Part shown: in pieces, positions 53,246 through 60,830 of the stretch
Layout: every line of letters starts with the position of its first letter
Numbering within the stretch: position 1 is the stretch's first letter
Assembly (NCBI RefSeq): GCF_029894425.1
Contig: NZ_JARXYJ010000001.1
Span: 5,952,001 to 6,016,000 of the forward strand
Direction of reading: 5' to 3'
Length of the DNA: 64,000 nucleotides
DNA from: Streptomyces sp. SAI-127
GTDB lineage: Bacteria; Actinomycetota; Actinomycetes; Streptomycetales; Streptomycetaceae
Program-made: the position numbers and the translations under genes
The notes under the pieces: model-generated
Seen by the model: only the letters and a program-made list of their open reading frames with translations
What the model was told of the DNA's origin: nothing
The model's database searches: none

Positions 53246-54013
53246 GTGGTTCGTATCCGAGTCCTGGTCGTCGATGACCATCGCATCTTCGCCGAGTCGC
53301 TCGCCGCCGCGCTGGCGGCCGAGCCCGACGTGGAGGTCTCCGCGGCCGGCAGCGGTCCCGCCGCGCTGCGCAGTCTGGAGCGCGCGGCCGCCGAGGGCCG
53401 CCGTTTCGACGTGCTGCTCGTCGACGCAGATCTGGGCGGCAACGTCCAGGGCATCAGGCCCGCCGTCTCCGTACCGGACGGCAACGAAGAAGGGCTGGTC
53501 GACGGCATATCGCTGGTCGCCGGGGTCCGTACGGGACAGCCGGCGGTCCGTATCGTCGTGCTCGCGGAGAAGGACGACCCGCGGCGGGCCGCGCTGGCCC
53601 TGCAGGCCGGCGCCTCGGGCTGGGTCGCCAAGGACTGCTCGCTGTCCCGGCTGCTCACCGTCATCCGGGGGGTGCTGCGGGAGGAGACCCATCTGCCGCC
53701 CGCCCTGCTCACCGGCGTGCTCAGGGAGCTCACCGCGGCCCGTAAGCACCGCACCGAGAGCGAGCAGCTGGTGGAGTCCCTCACCCCGCGCGAGCGGGAG
53801 GTGCTGCGCTGCATGGTGGCCGGGCTCGGCCGCAAGGCGGTCGCGGAGAGACTGTTCCTCTCCCCGCACACCGTGCGCACACATATGCAGAACGTCCTGG
53901 GCAAACTGGGCGTCCACTCCACCCTGGCCGCCGTCGCCCTGGCGCGCCGCGCGGGCGTGGGACCGGTCGACCTAGCCGGGGATGTTGTCGAACGGGGCGG
54001 TCAGCTGGCGTAG
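53246..54013 (+). CDS. LuxR-family response regulator (orphan)
   Basis: The protein has 255 residues. The receiver domain has Asp10-Asp11 (VVDDHRIF), the phospho-acceptor Asp60 (VLLVDADLGG) and Lys in GWVAKDCS. About 20 extra residues follow Asp60 compared with usual receivers. The LuxR HTH is at about 178-235 (LTPREREVLRCMVAG, LFLSPHTVRTHMQNVLGKLGV). No kinase gene is adjacent. GTG start with GGGGAAGGGGG upstream. The 3' end overlaps tamR on the other strand by 42 bp. Confidence 0.9.
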   Translation: MVRIRVLVVDDHRIFAESLAAALAAEPDVEVSAAGSGPAALRSLERAAAEGRRFDVLLVDADLGGNVQGIRPAVSVPDGNEEGLVDGISLVAGVRTGQPAVRIVVLAEKDDPRRAALALQAGASGWVAKDCSLSRLLTVIRGVLREETHLPPALLTGVLRELTAARKHRTESEQLVESLTPREREVLRCMVAGLGRKAVAERLFLSPHTVRTHMQNVLGKLGVHSTLAAVALARRAGVGPVDLAGDVVERGGQLA

Positions 54014-54469
54014 CAGCCCGGCCAGTTCCCCGCGCTGGGCGCGGGAGAGCTCGGCGAGGATCGCGCGTTCCTGCTCCAGCAGTCCGGCGAGGGCCTGGTC
54101 CGCGCGGTCCTTGCCGTCCTCCGTGAGCCTGACCAGCACCCCTCGCCGGTCGCTCGGGTCGGGCAGCCGCTCCACCAGGCCCTTCTTGGCCAGGCGGTCG
54201 ATGCGGTTGGTCATCGTGCCCGAGGTGACCAGTGTCTGTGTCAGCAGCTGTCCGGGGGAGAGCTGATACGGCGTCCCCGCGCGCCTGAGCGCGGTCAGCA
54301 CGTCGAACTCCCAGGGCTCCAGGCTGTGCTCGGCGAAGGCCAGCCGGCGTGCGCGGTCCAGGTGCCGGGCCAGCCTGCTCACCCGGCTGAGCACCTCGAG
54401 CGGTTCCACGTCGAGGTCAGGGCGCTCCCGGCGCCACGCAGCGACCAGCCGATCGACCTCGTCCTCCAT
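53972..54469 (-). CDS. tamR: MarR family regulator TamR
   Basis: This 165-residue MarR protein has AEHSLEPWEFDVLTALRRAG, the recognition helix TQTLVTSGTMTNRIDRLAKKG and wing LPDPSDRRGVLV. It is divergent from the trans-aconitate methyltransferase gene, the arrangement described for TamR in S. coelicolor. That protein responds to citrate, aconitate and related acids. Two palindromes in the shared spacer (54506-54532) are likely operators. Confidence 0.85.
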   Translation of the reverse strand: MEDEVDRLVAAWRRERPDLDVEPLEVLSRVSRLARHLDRARRLAFAEHSLEPWEFDVLTALRRAGTPYQLSPGQLLTQTLVTSGTMTNRIDRLAKKGLVERLPDPSDRRGVLVRLTEDGKDRADQALAGLLEQERAILAELSRAQRGELAGLLRQLTAPFDNIPG

Positions 54470-54505
54470 GACGATCAGTGTAGTGGTTGTGTCGACGTGA
54501 AGTCT

Positions 54506-54532
54506 CTTGATGTCAAGTCTCTTGACATCAAG
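54506..54532. promoter_or_regulatory. Tandem palindromes, candidate TamR operators
   Basis: CTTGA-TG-TCAAG (54506-54517) and CTTGA-CA-TCAAG (54521-54532) are two palindromes separated by TCT. Together they also form a perfect 12-3-12 inverted repeat. They lie between tamR and tam, which fits a shared operator for a MarR dimer pair. Confidence 0.7.
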
Positions 54533-54558
54533 ATATATGGACGGGGAAAGTGAGGGAC

Positions 54559-55359
54559 ATGACGACCCCCACCTGGGACCCCACCCAGTACCTCCGCCAC
54601 GCGGACCACCGCGCCCGCCCCTTCACCGACCTCCTCGCCCGCGTCCCGGACCTCCCGGGGGACCCGCCCCTGATCGCCGACCTGGGCTGCGGCCCCGGCA
54701 ACATGACGGCGGTGCTCGCCGCACGCTGGCCCACGGCCCGGATCACCGGCTACGACAACTCGGCCGAGATGCTCGACAAGGCGCAGGTCGAGTACGCGGG
54801 CCCCACGTCCGGCGGCGGGCACCTCGACTTCGCCCACGCGGACGTGCGCACCTGGGCGCCCGCACAGCCGTACGACCTCATCGTCAGCAATGCGACGCTG
54901 CAGTGGGTGCCGGGGCACGTGGAGCGTTTCGCCGACTGGATCGCCGGTCTCGCACCGGGCGGCACCTTCGCCTTCCAGGTGCCCGGCAACTTCGGCTCCC
55001 CGAGCCACCGGCTGATGCGCGAACTCGCCGGGTCCATGGGCCTCGCGGAGACACTGCGCCACGACGACGCCGTCCTCGCGCCCCAGGCCTATCTGGCGGC
55101 GCTGGCCGACCTGGGCTGCGAGGTGGACGCGTGGGAGACGACGTACGTGCACCTGTTGCAGGGCCAGGACCCGGTCCTGGACTGGGTCAAGGGGACCGGT
55201 CTGCGGCCGGTCCTGACCGCCCTCGCCGACGACCCACCGGCCAGGGAGGAGTTCCTGGCCGCCTACCGGACGGCCCTGCGCGAGGCGTATCCGGCGGGGC
55301 CCCACGGCACGCCGTTCCCCTTCCGCCGCATCTTCGCCGTCGCCCGCAAGGAGCGCTGA
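54559..55359 (+). CDS. tam: Trans-aconitate 2-methyltransferase
   Basis: This 266-residue SAM-dependent methyltransferase detoxifies trans-aconitate, an aconitase inhibitor. Marks are WDPTQYLRHADHRARPFTDLL at the N-terminus, SAM motif IADLGCGPGNMTAVLA, GYDNSAEML, and SNATLQWVPGH in family order. ATG 54559 is chosen with GAGGG upstream; GTG 54550 is an alternative. The stop overlaps the VOC gene (TGATG). Confidence 0.92.
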   Translation: MTTPTWDPTQYLRHADHRARPFTDLLARVPDLPGDPPLIADLGCGPGNMTAVLAARWPTARITGYDNSAEMLDKAQVEYAGPTSGGGHLDFAHADVRTWAPAQPYDLIVSNATLQWVPGHVERFADWIAGLAPGGTFAFQVPGNFGSPSHRLMRELAGSMGLAETLRHDDAVLAPQAYLAALADLGCEVDAWETTYVHLLQGQDPVLDWVKGTGLRPVLTALADDPPAREEFLAAYRTALREAYPAGPHGTPFPFRRIFAVARKER

Positions 55360-55712
55360 TGCTCGCGGCCGTGGACCATGTGCAGCTCGCCGCGCCGCCC
55401 GGCTCCGAGGACCTGCTGCGCGCCTACTACGTCGACGTCCTCGGCATGACCGAGATCCCCAAGCCGCCGGTGCTCGCGGCGCGGGGCGGGTGCTGGTTCC
55501 GGGCGGGGGCCGTGGAGCTGCACCTGGGGATCGAGAACGACTTCAGACCGGCGAAGAAGGCCCACCCGGGGCTGGAAGTCACGGACATCGCGGCGTACGC
55601 CGCCCGGCTGGAGGCGCACGGCGCGACGGTCCGCTGGGACTCCGCCCTGCCGGGACGCCGGCGCTTCTACTCGTACGACCCCGTAGGCAACCGGCTGGAG
55701 TTCCTTGTTTGA
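55359..55712 (+). CDS. VOC/glyoxalase superfamily protein
   Basis: This 117-residue single VOC domain has VDHVQLAAPPGSEDLLRAYYVDVLGM, ELHLGIENDF, and FYSYDPVGNRLEFLV, with His, His and Glu where metal ligands usually occur. The substrate is unknown. It is coupled to tam by overlap, so it is probably co-expressed under TamR control. Confidence 0.88.
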   Translation: MLAAVDHVQLAAPPGSEDLLRAYYVDVLGMTEIPKPPVLAARGGCWFRAGAVELHLGIENDFRPAKKAHPGLEVTDIAAYAARLEAHGATVRWDSALPGRRRFYSYDPVGNRLEFLV

Positions 55713-55776
55713 CCGGGGCGGGCCGGGTCACCCGCTGTGATGACAGCGGAGTCGGCTATCGCTGGGAGTGAGACCG

Positions 55777-55950
55777 GTGGCAAAGGACCAGAAGGGCAAG
55801 GCCAAGAAGGAACAGGCCAAGGGCAAGGCCAAGGAGGCCATGGGCCGTGCGGTCGGCAACGAGCGCATGGAGGCCGAGGGCCGCATGGGGCAGTCCAAGG
55901 GCGACGCGCGCCAGGCCAAGGAGAAGACCAAGGACACCTTCAAGCACTGA
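55777..55950 (+). CDS. CsbD family protein
   Basis: This 57-residue highly charged protein has the CsbD pattern GKAKKEQAKGKAKEAMGRAVGN followed by EAEGRMGQSKGDARQAKEKTK (each read in short blocks). CsbD proteins are general stress proteins of unknown role. The start GTG 55777 has GGAG 9 bases upstream. A strong terminator follows. Confidence 0.85.
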   Translation: MAKDQKGKAKKEQAKGKAKEAMGRAVGNERMEAEGRMGQSKGDARQAKEKTKDTFKH

Positions 55951-55964
55951 CGGTACGCAAACGG

Positions 55965-55997
55965 ACGGCCCGTGCACCCTCGGGGTGCACGGGCCGT
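55965..55997. terminator. Strong bidirectional terminator
   Basis: ACGGCCCGTGCACCC (55965-55979) pairs perfectly over 15 bp with GGGTGCACGGGCCGT (55983-55997) around the loop TCG. It lies between the CsbD gene and the convergent immunity candidate. Confidence 0.85.
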
Positions 55998-56017
55998 CGT
56001 ACGGGCCCGGTGACGAG

Positions 56018-56308
56018 TCAGCGCCACTCGGCCGGGATGTGCTTCACCTGCTCCAGGATGTCCCAGTCTTTCGGGCGGGAACTCGGCGAATCCCAGCAGG
56101 CGCCCCGGCCGAGCCAGTAGCCACGCAGGTTGCGCAGGCCCATCACGCTGACGTCGCTCATGCTGGGCTCATTGCCGCAGCACGGGCAGATGGCGCCCTC
56201 ATTGGGCCAGCCCGCTTCCCAGAAGGGCTCCACCCCGTCGTCGTAACCGCAGACGCGGCAGACGGTCTCCCACTCGGGGCCCGGCGGGCTTCCCGGTTCG
56301 GACGGCAT
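56018..56308 (-). CDS. Candidate immunity protein with zinc-ribbon Cys
   Basis: The protein has 96 residues. Cys pairs CRVCGYDDG (17, 20) and CPCCGNEPS (41, 43/44) suggest one zinc site. The rest is rich in Trp and ends DWDILEQVKHIPAEWR. I recall similar CPCCG-x-E proteins as small genes next to toxins, but the family is unnamed here. It begins 33 bases after the stop of the toxin gene on the same strand, with AGGAG 6 bases before the ATG. This is the usual place for an immunity gene. Function is inferred from position. Confidence 0.7.
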   Translation of the reverse strand: MPSEPGSPPGPEWETVCRVCGYDDGVEPFWEAGWPNEGAICPCCGNEPSMSDVSVMGLRNLRGYWLGRGACWDSPSSRPKDWDILEQVKHIPAEWR

Positions 56309-56341
56309 CGCTTGCTCCTTTCCTCCCACATCGGCTCGGGA

Positions 56342-59300
56342 TCAGCGTTCCGTGCCCTGTCGGTTGAGGTAGTCATCCAGGTCACGGTAGATGTTCGGGT
56401 CGAAGCCCCGGGGGTTGCTCGGGCTCCTCGGCCCCGGACGGTTCATCGACATGGGCAGGCCGTCAGGGGTGTACACGGCCAGGGTGTTGGTGTTCTTCTC
56501 ATAGATCACGTAACCCCCGTTGTTGCGGTCCCAGATGCGGTAGCCGGGGGGCGGAGGCGTCTTGTTCATCGACCGCATGCCGTGGGCCATCTCGACGTAC
56601 TCACGGGCCGAGCCCAGCTCGGGGAACTCCGCCTTGTGGTCACTCCAGTGCTTCGCGGCGTTCCTGGCGGGCGTCTTGACGTGCGGCGCGTTGGCGGCGC
56701 CCCGCGGGATCGCCCAGATGTGCGGCACCTGCCCGTTCGCCCGCATCGACTTCGCGAACGCCTCGACCGCCGAGTACCCGGCCTTGCCCCACTTCGTGCC
56801 GGTCGCGCCCCAGCCGACGATCGGGATCGCTGCCGCGCAGGACAGACCGGAGTTCCAGGCGTCGCCCTCGGCTCCGTACCAGCCGCAGTTGATCAGGTCG
56901 AAGGCCTCGCCGAAGCCCGGGACCACGCCTGCCGCGTCCAGGACCAGGTGACCGGCGCCGGAGACGTAGTCCCACCAGTCGCTGTCCTCCTCGGCCGCCA
57001 TGTCCGCGAACGCGTCCTCCAGCTCCTGGAGTTCGGCCGCGTCCTTTCGGTACTCGGCGTCCTTGCGGTCGGCCTCGGCCTCCTGCCAGATCTTGATCGC
57101 GGTGATGAGGATCGCCTCGTCGGAGGCCTTCTGCGCCTCCTCGGCGGACTTCCCGGCCGCGTTCGCGGAGGCCCGTGCCTCGTTCGCCGCCTGCCACGCG
57201 GCACCGGCCGACCCCTGCGCCGCCGTGGCCGAAGCCGTCGCCTGTGCCGCGGAGTTGGAGGCGCGGCGGGCCGCCGCGTGGGCGTCCGCCTCGGCCGCGC
57301 GGGCCGTACGGGCCGAGGCCGCCGCGTCCGCCGCCGACTTCTCGGCCGCCGCGGCCGAAGCGCGCGCCTGATCCGCGTACACCCCGGCCTGCGCGGCCGA
57401 GTCCTTCGCCTGCTGGGCGTACTCGGCGGCCTTCTCGGAGGCCTTGCGGGCCTCGGCGGCGACCTTCTGGGCGAGCGCCGCGTTCTCCTGGGCGGTCCAC
57501 GCCACCCGGGCCGCGCCCGCGATCAGCCCCTGCACCCGGGCCACATGGGTGGCCGTCAGCCGGTCTGCGCGCAGGGCGGAGTACTGCCCGGCCTGGATGA
57601 ACGCGTGCAGCACGTCCGGCGGTCCGGCGAGCGCGACCTCGGCGGCCGCCGACAGCTCGGGCCCCCCGCTCTCCATCAGCTGCACGGCCCGTACGCGCTC
57701 GTCGTTCGTACGGGCGGTGAAGTAGCCCGTGGTCAGGAACTCCCGCATACGGTCGGTGGAGTCGGAGTCCAGTGCGGCCTCCCCGTCCTTCTTGACGCCG
57801 GGGCCTGCTCCGTCGAGGAGCTTGGTGATCTCCACCCGGTAGTCGTTCGCGGCGGCCCGGTGCTGGCCGGTGGCCAGGAACGCGCGGATCGCGGCGGTGT
57901 CGCCGTCCAGCGCCGTCTCGGCGGCCGTGCGCACGCCCGCGGAGTCAGCGTCGGTGGCCAGCTGGTCGACCCGGCCCCGCTCGTCCTGTTCCTGCGCCCG
58001 CTCCAGGCCGGTCCGCAGATACGCCACGACCTCCGCGTCGGCAGAGGACAGCGCGACCTCGGCGGCCGTCACGCTCCATGGGCCGCGGGTGTCCGCGATG
58101 TGCAGGGCCACCTTGCGGCCCTTGGCGGCGGCCTCGGCCACGTCCACGCCGGGGGTCGCGGCCTCCTCGGCGAGGGCGGCGGCCTCGGCGTCCTTGGCCC
58201 TGGCCTCCTCGGCCTTGGCCCGCTCGCGCGCCTCGCGTTCCTCGGTCAGCCTCTTCAGGTACTCGGCGCGGGCTGTCGACTGCGCGCTGCGGGCGGCGAG
58301 TTCGGCCGCCTCCACCTCGCGGGCCAGGTCGAACGTCGTACGGGCCTTGGCCACGGCCGCGGTCGCCGCGTTCGCCGCCTCGGTGGCGGCGTTGGCGTGC
58401 TTGGTGGACTCCTCGGCGGCCTTGGCGGCGTCGCCCGCGTGTTTGGCGGCCTCCTCGGCGGCGGTGGCCGCGTTCTCGGCGTGCACGGCGGCCGAGTTGG
58501 CCGCGTCCCGCGCCTCGTAGGCGGCCTGCGCGGAGCGTGCGGCGAGCGCCTCGGCCCGGTTGGCGGCGGCGGTCGCGTTCGCCGCGTGCCGGCGTGCGTC
58601 TGCGGCGGCGTCCCGGGCCCGCTGGGCCTGGGCGTCGGAGACGCCCGCGTATCCGCTCGCGGCCGTCGCCGCAGCAGCGGCCGCGTCCGCGTTGGCGCCG
58701 GCGCTGAGGGCGGCCTTGGCCGCCTTGCCGGCCTCGGTGGCGGCCACGCCCGCGTGATTCGCCGCCTCGGCGGCCTTCTTCGCACCCTTGGCCGCGTCCC
58801 GGGCCTTCGCCGCGGCCTTGTTGGCGGCGTCCGCCTTGGTCGCGTCGGTCGCCGCGTCCGCAGCCGCCGAGCGCGCGCTCGACGCGGCCTGGGCGGCAGC
58901 GGCGGCTGCCGAGGCCGCCTGCGCGGCGGCGTTCGCGGCGATGCGCGCCGAGGTGTTGGCGGCGCGCGCGGAGGCGATGGCCTGCTCGGCGGCGCGGGCC
59001 GCACCCCGGGCCGCGTCCGCCGCCCGGCCGGCGGCGCTGGAGGCCCGCTGGGCGTCGTCCTTGGCGGCCTCGGTCTCCTGCGCGGCCTTCTCGGCGGCCT
59101 CCTTGGCGAGCTTGGTCGCCGCGATCGCCTTCGCCGAGGCGTCCTTGGCGGCCTCGGTCTCCTCGGCGGCCTGCCGGCCGGCCTCCGTCGCCTGCTCCGC
59201 GAGCTGGGTGATGGTGGCCTGTTCCTGGTCACGGGCGCGCGCGATGTGCTGGCCGACGGCGAGGAACTCCCGGATGTCGTCCATCGTGCCGTCCAGCGCC

Positions 59301-59971
59301 GCCCGGCCCGCCTCGCGGGTGGCCTGGCCGCCGGTACTGATGATCTGGACGACGGCCACGCGGTCGTCGTTGTCGCGGGCCGCGTACTGGCCCTGGTCGA
59401 GGAACGTCCGGACGTCCTCGATGGTCCCGTTCAGTGCCGCCCGTCCCTTGGCCTGCACCTCTCGGCCCCCGAAGGCGACGATCCGCGCGGCCTCGACCCG
59501 CTGGTCCTCCTCCAGCGGCTGCTTCCAGCCGTCCTTGAGGAACGCCGTCAGCTGTTCGGCAGGGCCTGAGAGCGCGGTCTCGGCCGCCGCGCGCACCGCC
59601 CGGCCGCCCATCGACAGGATCTGCACGGTGGCGACCCGGTCGTCGCTGAGCTGCGCGATCGCCCGATCCTGGTCCAGGAATCGCCGCACCTCCGCGTCGC
59701 TCCCGGTCAGCGCCACCTCCGCGGCCGCGCGGACACCCGGGCCGCCGGTCTTCCACAGCTCGACGACCTTGCCGCGGTCGGTGGCCGGTATGTGCTCCAG
59801 ACCGGTCGGCTCGGGTTCGACGGGATCGTCCACGGCCACGGCGGGCGCGGCGGACAGGAGCCCTGCCAACAGGGCCGGCAGCAGGGAGAGACCCACGGCC
59901 GTGGTCAGCCGTCTCCCCCTGCCGAGCAGTCTATTTCTCAATTGAGAAGCAACCTTCCGCTTCCCGGCCAT
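56342..59971 (-). CDS. Secreted ALF-repeat polymorphic toxin
   Basis: The protein has 1209 residues. An N-terminal signal peptide (RLTTAVGLSLLPALLAGLLS, cleavage near AVA-VDD) is followed by an ALF-repeat block (about 40-215; repeats like VRAAAEVALTGSDAEVRRFL). A very long Ala-rich coiled coil (about 215-670), a second ALF block (about 680-900) and a second coiled coil (about 900-1030) follow. Residues about 1035-1085 read as a pre-toxin segment (GVVPGFGEAFDLINCGWYG, IPIVGWGATG). The last 104 residues (from Ala1106, AKHWSDHKAEFPEL to DDYLNRQGTER) look like a small nuclease-type toxin of the BECR group with IYEKNTNTLAVYTPDG. The start ATG 59971 is chosen for the signal peptide. The target is unknown. 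Confidence 0.8.
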   Translation of the reverse strand: MAGKRKVASQLRNRLLGRGRRLTTAVGLSLLPALLAGLLSAAPAVAVDDPVEPEPTGLEHIPATDRGKVVELWKTGGPGVRAAAEVALTGSDAEVRRFLDQDRAIAQLSDDRVATVQILSMGGRAVRAAAETALSGPAEQLTAFLKDGWKQPLEEDQRVEAARIVAFGGREVQAKGRAALNGTIEDVRTFLDQGQYAARDNDDRVAVVQIISTGGQATREAGRAALDGTMDDIREFLAVGQHIARARDQEQATITQLAEQATEAGRQAAEETEAAKDASAKAIAATKLAKEAAEKAAQETEAAKDDAQRASSAAGRAADAARGAARAAEQAIASARAANTSARIAANAAAQAASAAAAAAQAASSARSAAADAATDATKADAANKAAAKARDAAKGAKKAAEAANHAGVAATEAGKAAKAALSAGANADAAAAAATAASGYAGVSDAQAQRARDAAADARRHAANATAAANRAEALAARSAQAAYEARDAANSAAVHAENAATAAEEAAKHAGDAAKAAEESTKHANAATEAANAATAAVAKARTTFDLAREVEAAELAARSAQSTARAEYLKRLTEEREARERAKAEEARAKDAEAAALAEEAATPGVDVAEAAAKGRKVALHIADTRGPWSVTAAEVALSSADAEVVAYLRTGLERAQEQDERGRVDQLATDADSAGVRTAAETALDGDTAAIRAFLATGQHRAAANDYRVEITKLLDGAGPGVKKDGEAALDSDSTDRMREFLTTGYFTARTNDERVRAVQLMESGGPELSAAAEVALAGPPDVLHAFIQAGQYSALRADRLTATHVARVQGLIAGAARVAWTAQENAALAQKVAAEARKASEKAAEYAQQAKDSAAQAGVYADQARASAAAAEKSAADAAASARTARAAEADAHAAARRASNSAAQATASATAAQGSAGAAWQAANEARASANAAGKSAEEAQKASDEAILITAIKIWQEAEADRKDAEYRKDAAELQELEDAFADMAAEEDSDWWDYVSGAGHLVLDAAGVVPGFGEAFDLINCGWYGAEGDAWNSGLSCAAAIPIVGWGATGTKWGKAGYSAVEAFAKSMRANGQVPHIWAIPRGAANAPHVKTPARNAAKHWSDHKAEFPELGSAREYVEMAHGMRSMNKTPPPPGYRIWDRNNGGYVIYEKNTNTLAVYTPDGLPMSMNRPGPRSPSNPRGFDPNIYRDLDDYLNRQGTER

Positions 59972-60228
59972 TCCCCTGGCCGGGGGTCGGATCTCGACCG
60001 GGAGAGCATACGCTTTGCCTCTGCTTTGTGAACGTTTTGTTTTTGGTCTGTGCTTTGTTATGTTCGCTAATCGCAACGGGGAAGCGGTCGTTGACGCGAC
60101 CGGAGGGGGATGAGGGGGCTTTCGTCGTTCGCTCCGCATGGCGAGTGGCGTATATCACTTTTCTTTTCCTTTTCCCTGGACGTGTCCTGCCGCGCGCTAT
60201 TTCGCGCATTCGTCAGAAGGAAATCGCT
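59972..60228. other. AT-rich divergent spacer
   Basis: This 257-bp spacer between the toxin and the secreted-protein gene is AT-rich from about 60010 to 60070, with several TTTG runs. GTGCTTTGTTATGTTCG (60051-60067) resembles GTGTTTAGTTATGTTTG in the gal spacer. It must hold both promoters, but no clear -35/-10 pair can be assigned. Confidence 0.45.
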
Positions 60229-60729
60229 GTGATATCGAGAACCCGCAGGCTGCTGTGCGCCGGTCTCGCCGGTGCCGCGGCCCTCGTCGGTGCGGCCGCC
60301 TACGCCGTCGCCGCCCCGGCCACCGCCGTCCGGGCCGCGGCCGACGACGTCCCCCCGGTCGCCGTGGAGGACTTCAACTACCCCGGCGCCGCGAAGATCC
60401 TCGCCGAGCAGGGCATCACCCTCAAGCGCGGCGACGGCCGCATCACCCTCGCCACCTGCGACGCGGCCGCCACCGACCAGATCGAGGTCTGGACCCGCAA
60501 GAGCGGCGACGGCAAGTTCTGCTTCCGCGCCACCGCCACCACCGGCTGGCTCACCCTGGAGATCCCCGAGGTGTACGCCCTCGCCACCGAGACCCGTGCC
60601 GTGCGCGCCGAACTGAGCGCGGAGGGCCAGAGCCAGGTCGTCGACGTCGCCAAGGGCGAGTTCAAGGGCGTCGGCGAGGGCGTCGGCGACGCGCCGACCA
60701 TCCTGCTCGAACTCCGGGTCACGGGCTGA
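60229..60729 (+). CDS. Secreted protein of unknown function
   Basis: The protein has 166 residues. The signal peptide (RTRRLLCAGLAGAAALVGAA, cleavage in the AxA-rich region near 40) is followed by a beta-rich domain with two Cys (LATCDAA and KFCFRA) that could pair, and WTRKSGDGKFC between them. The family is not recognised. The GTG start has AAGGA 9 bases upstream. It lies 101 bp before the FG-GAP protease-like gene and is probably co-transcribed. Confidence 0.75.
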   Translation: MISRTRRLLCAGLAGAAALVGAAAYAVAAPATAVRAAADDVPPVAVEDFNYPGAAKILAEQGITLKRGDGRITLATCDAAATDQIEVWTRKSGDGKFCFRATATTGWLTLEIPEVYALATETRAVRAELSAEGQSQVVDVAKGEFKGVGEGVGDAPTILLELRVTG

Positions 60730-60830
60730 CCCGGCCGGTCCGCCCTTCTCCTGTACGCCACCGCCGTACGTCCTGACGGCACGACCCCCGTCCGCGTACG
60801 CCGGCCCCGACACGCTAGGACAACCTCACC

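Noticed and set aside
57000..59200. Dense GCC/GGC repeats resembling a DNA repeat array or CRISPR
   Set aside because: They are codons of an Ala-rich coiled coil; there are no equal spacers or conserved direct repeats.
55847..59569. 1240-codon plus-strand open frame over the toxin gene
   Set aside because: It is the antisense of an Ala-rich coiled coil, giving Gly/Arg/Leu/Val-rich repeats; it has no signal peptide or domain, and the toxin strand is well supported.
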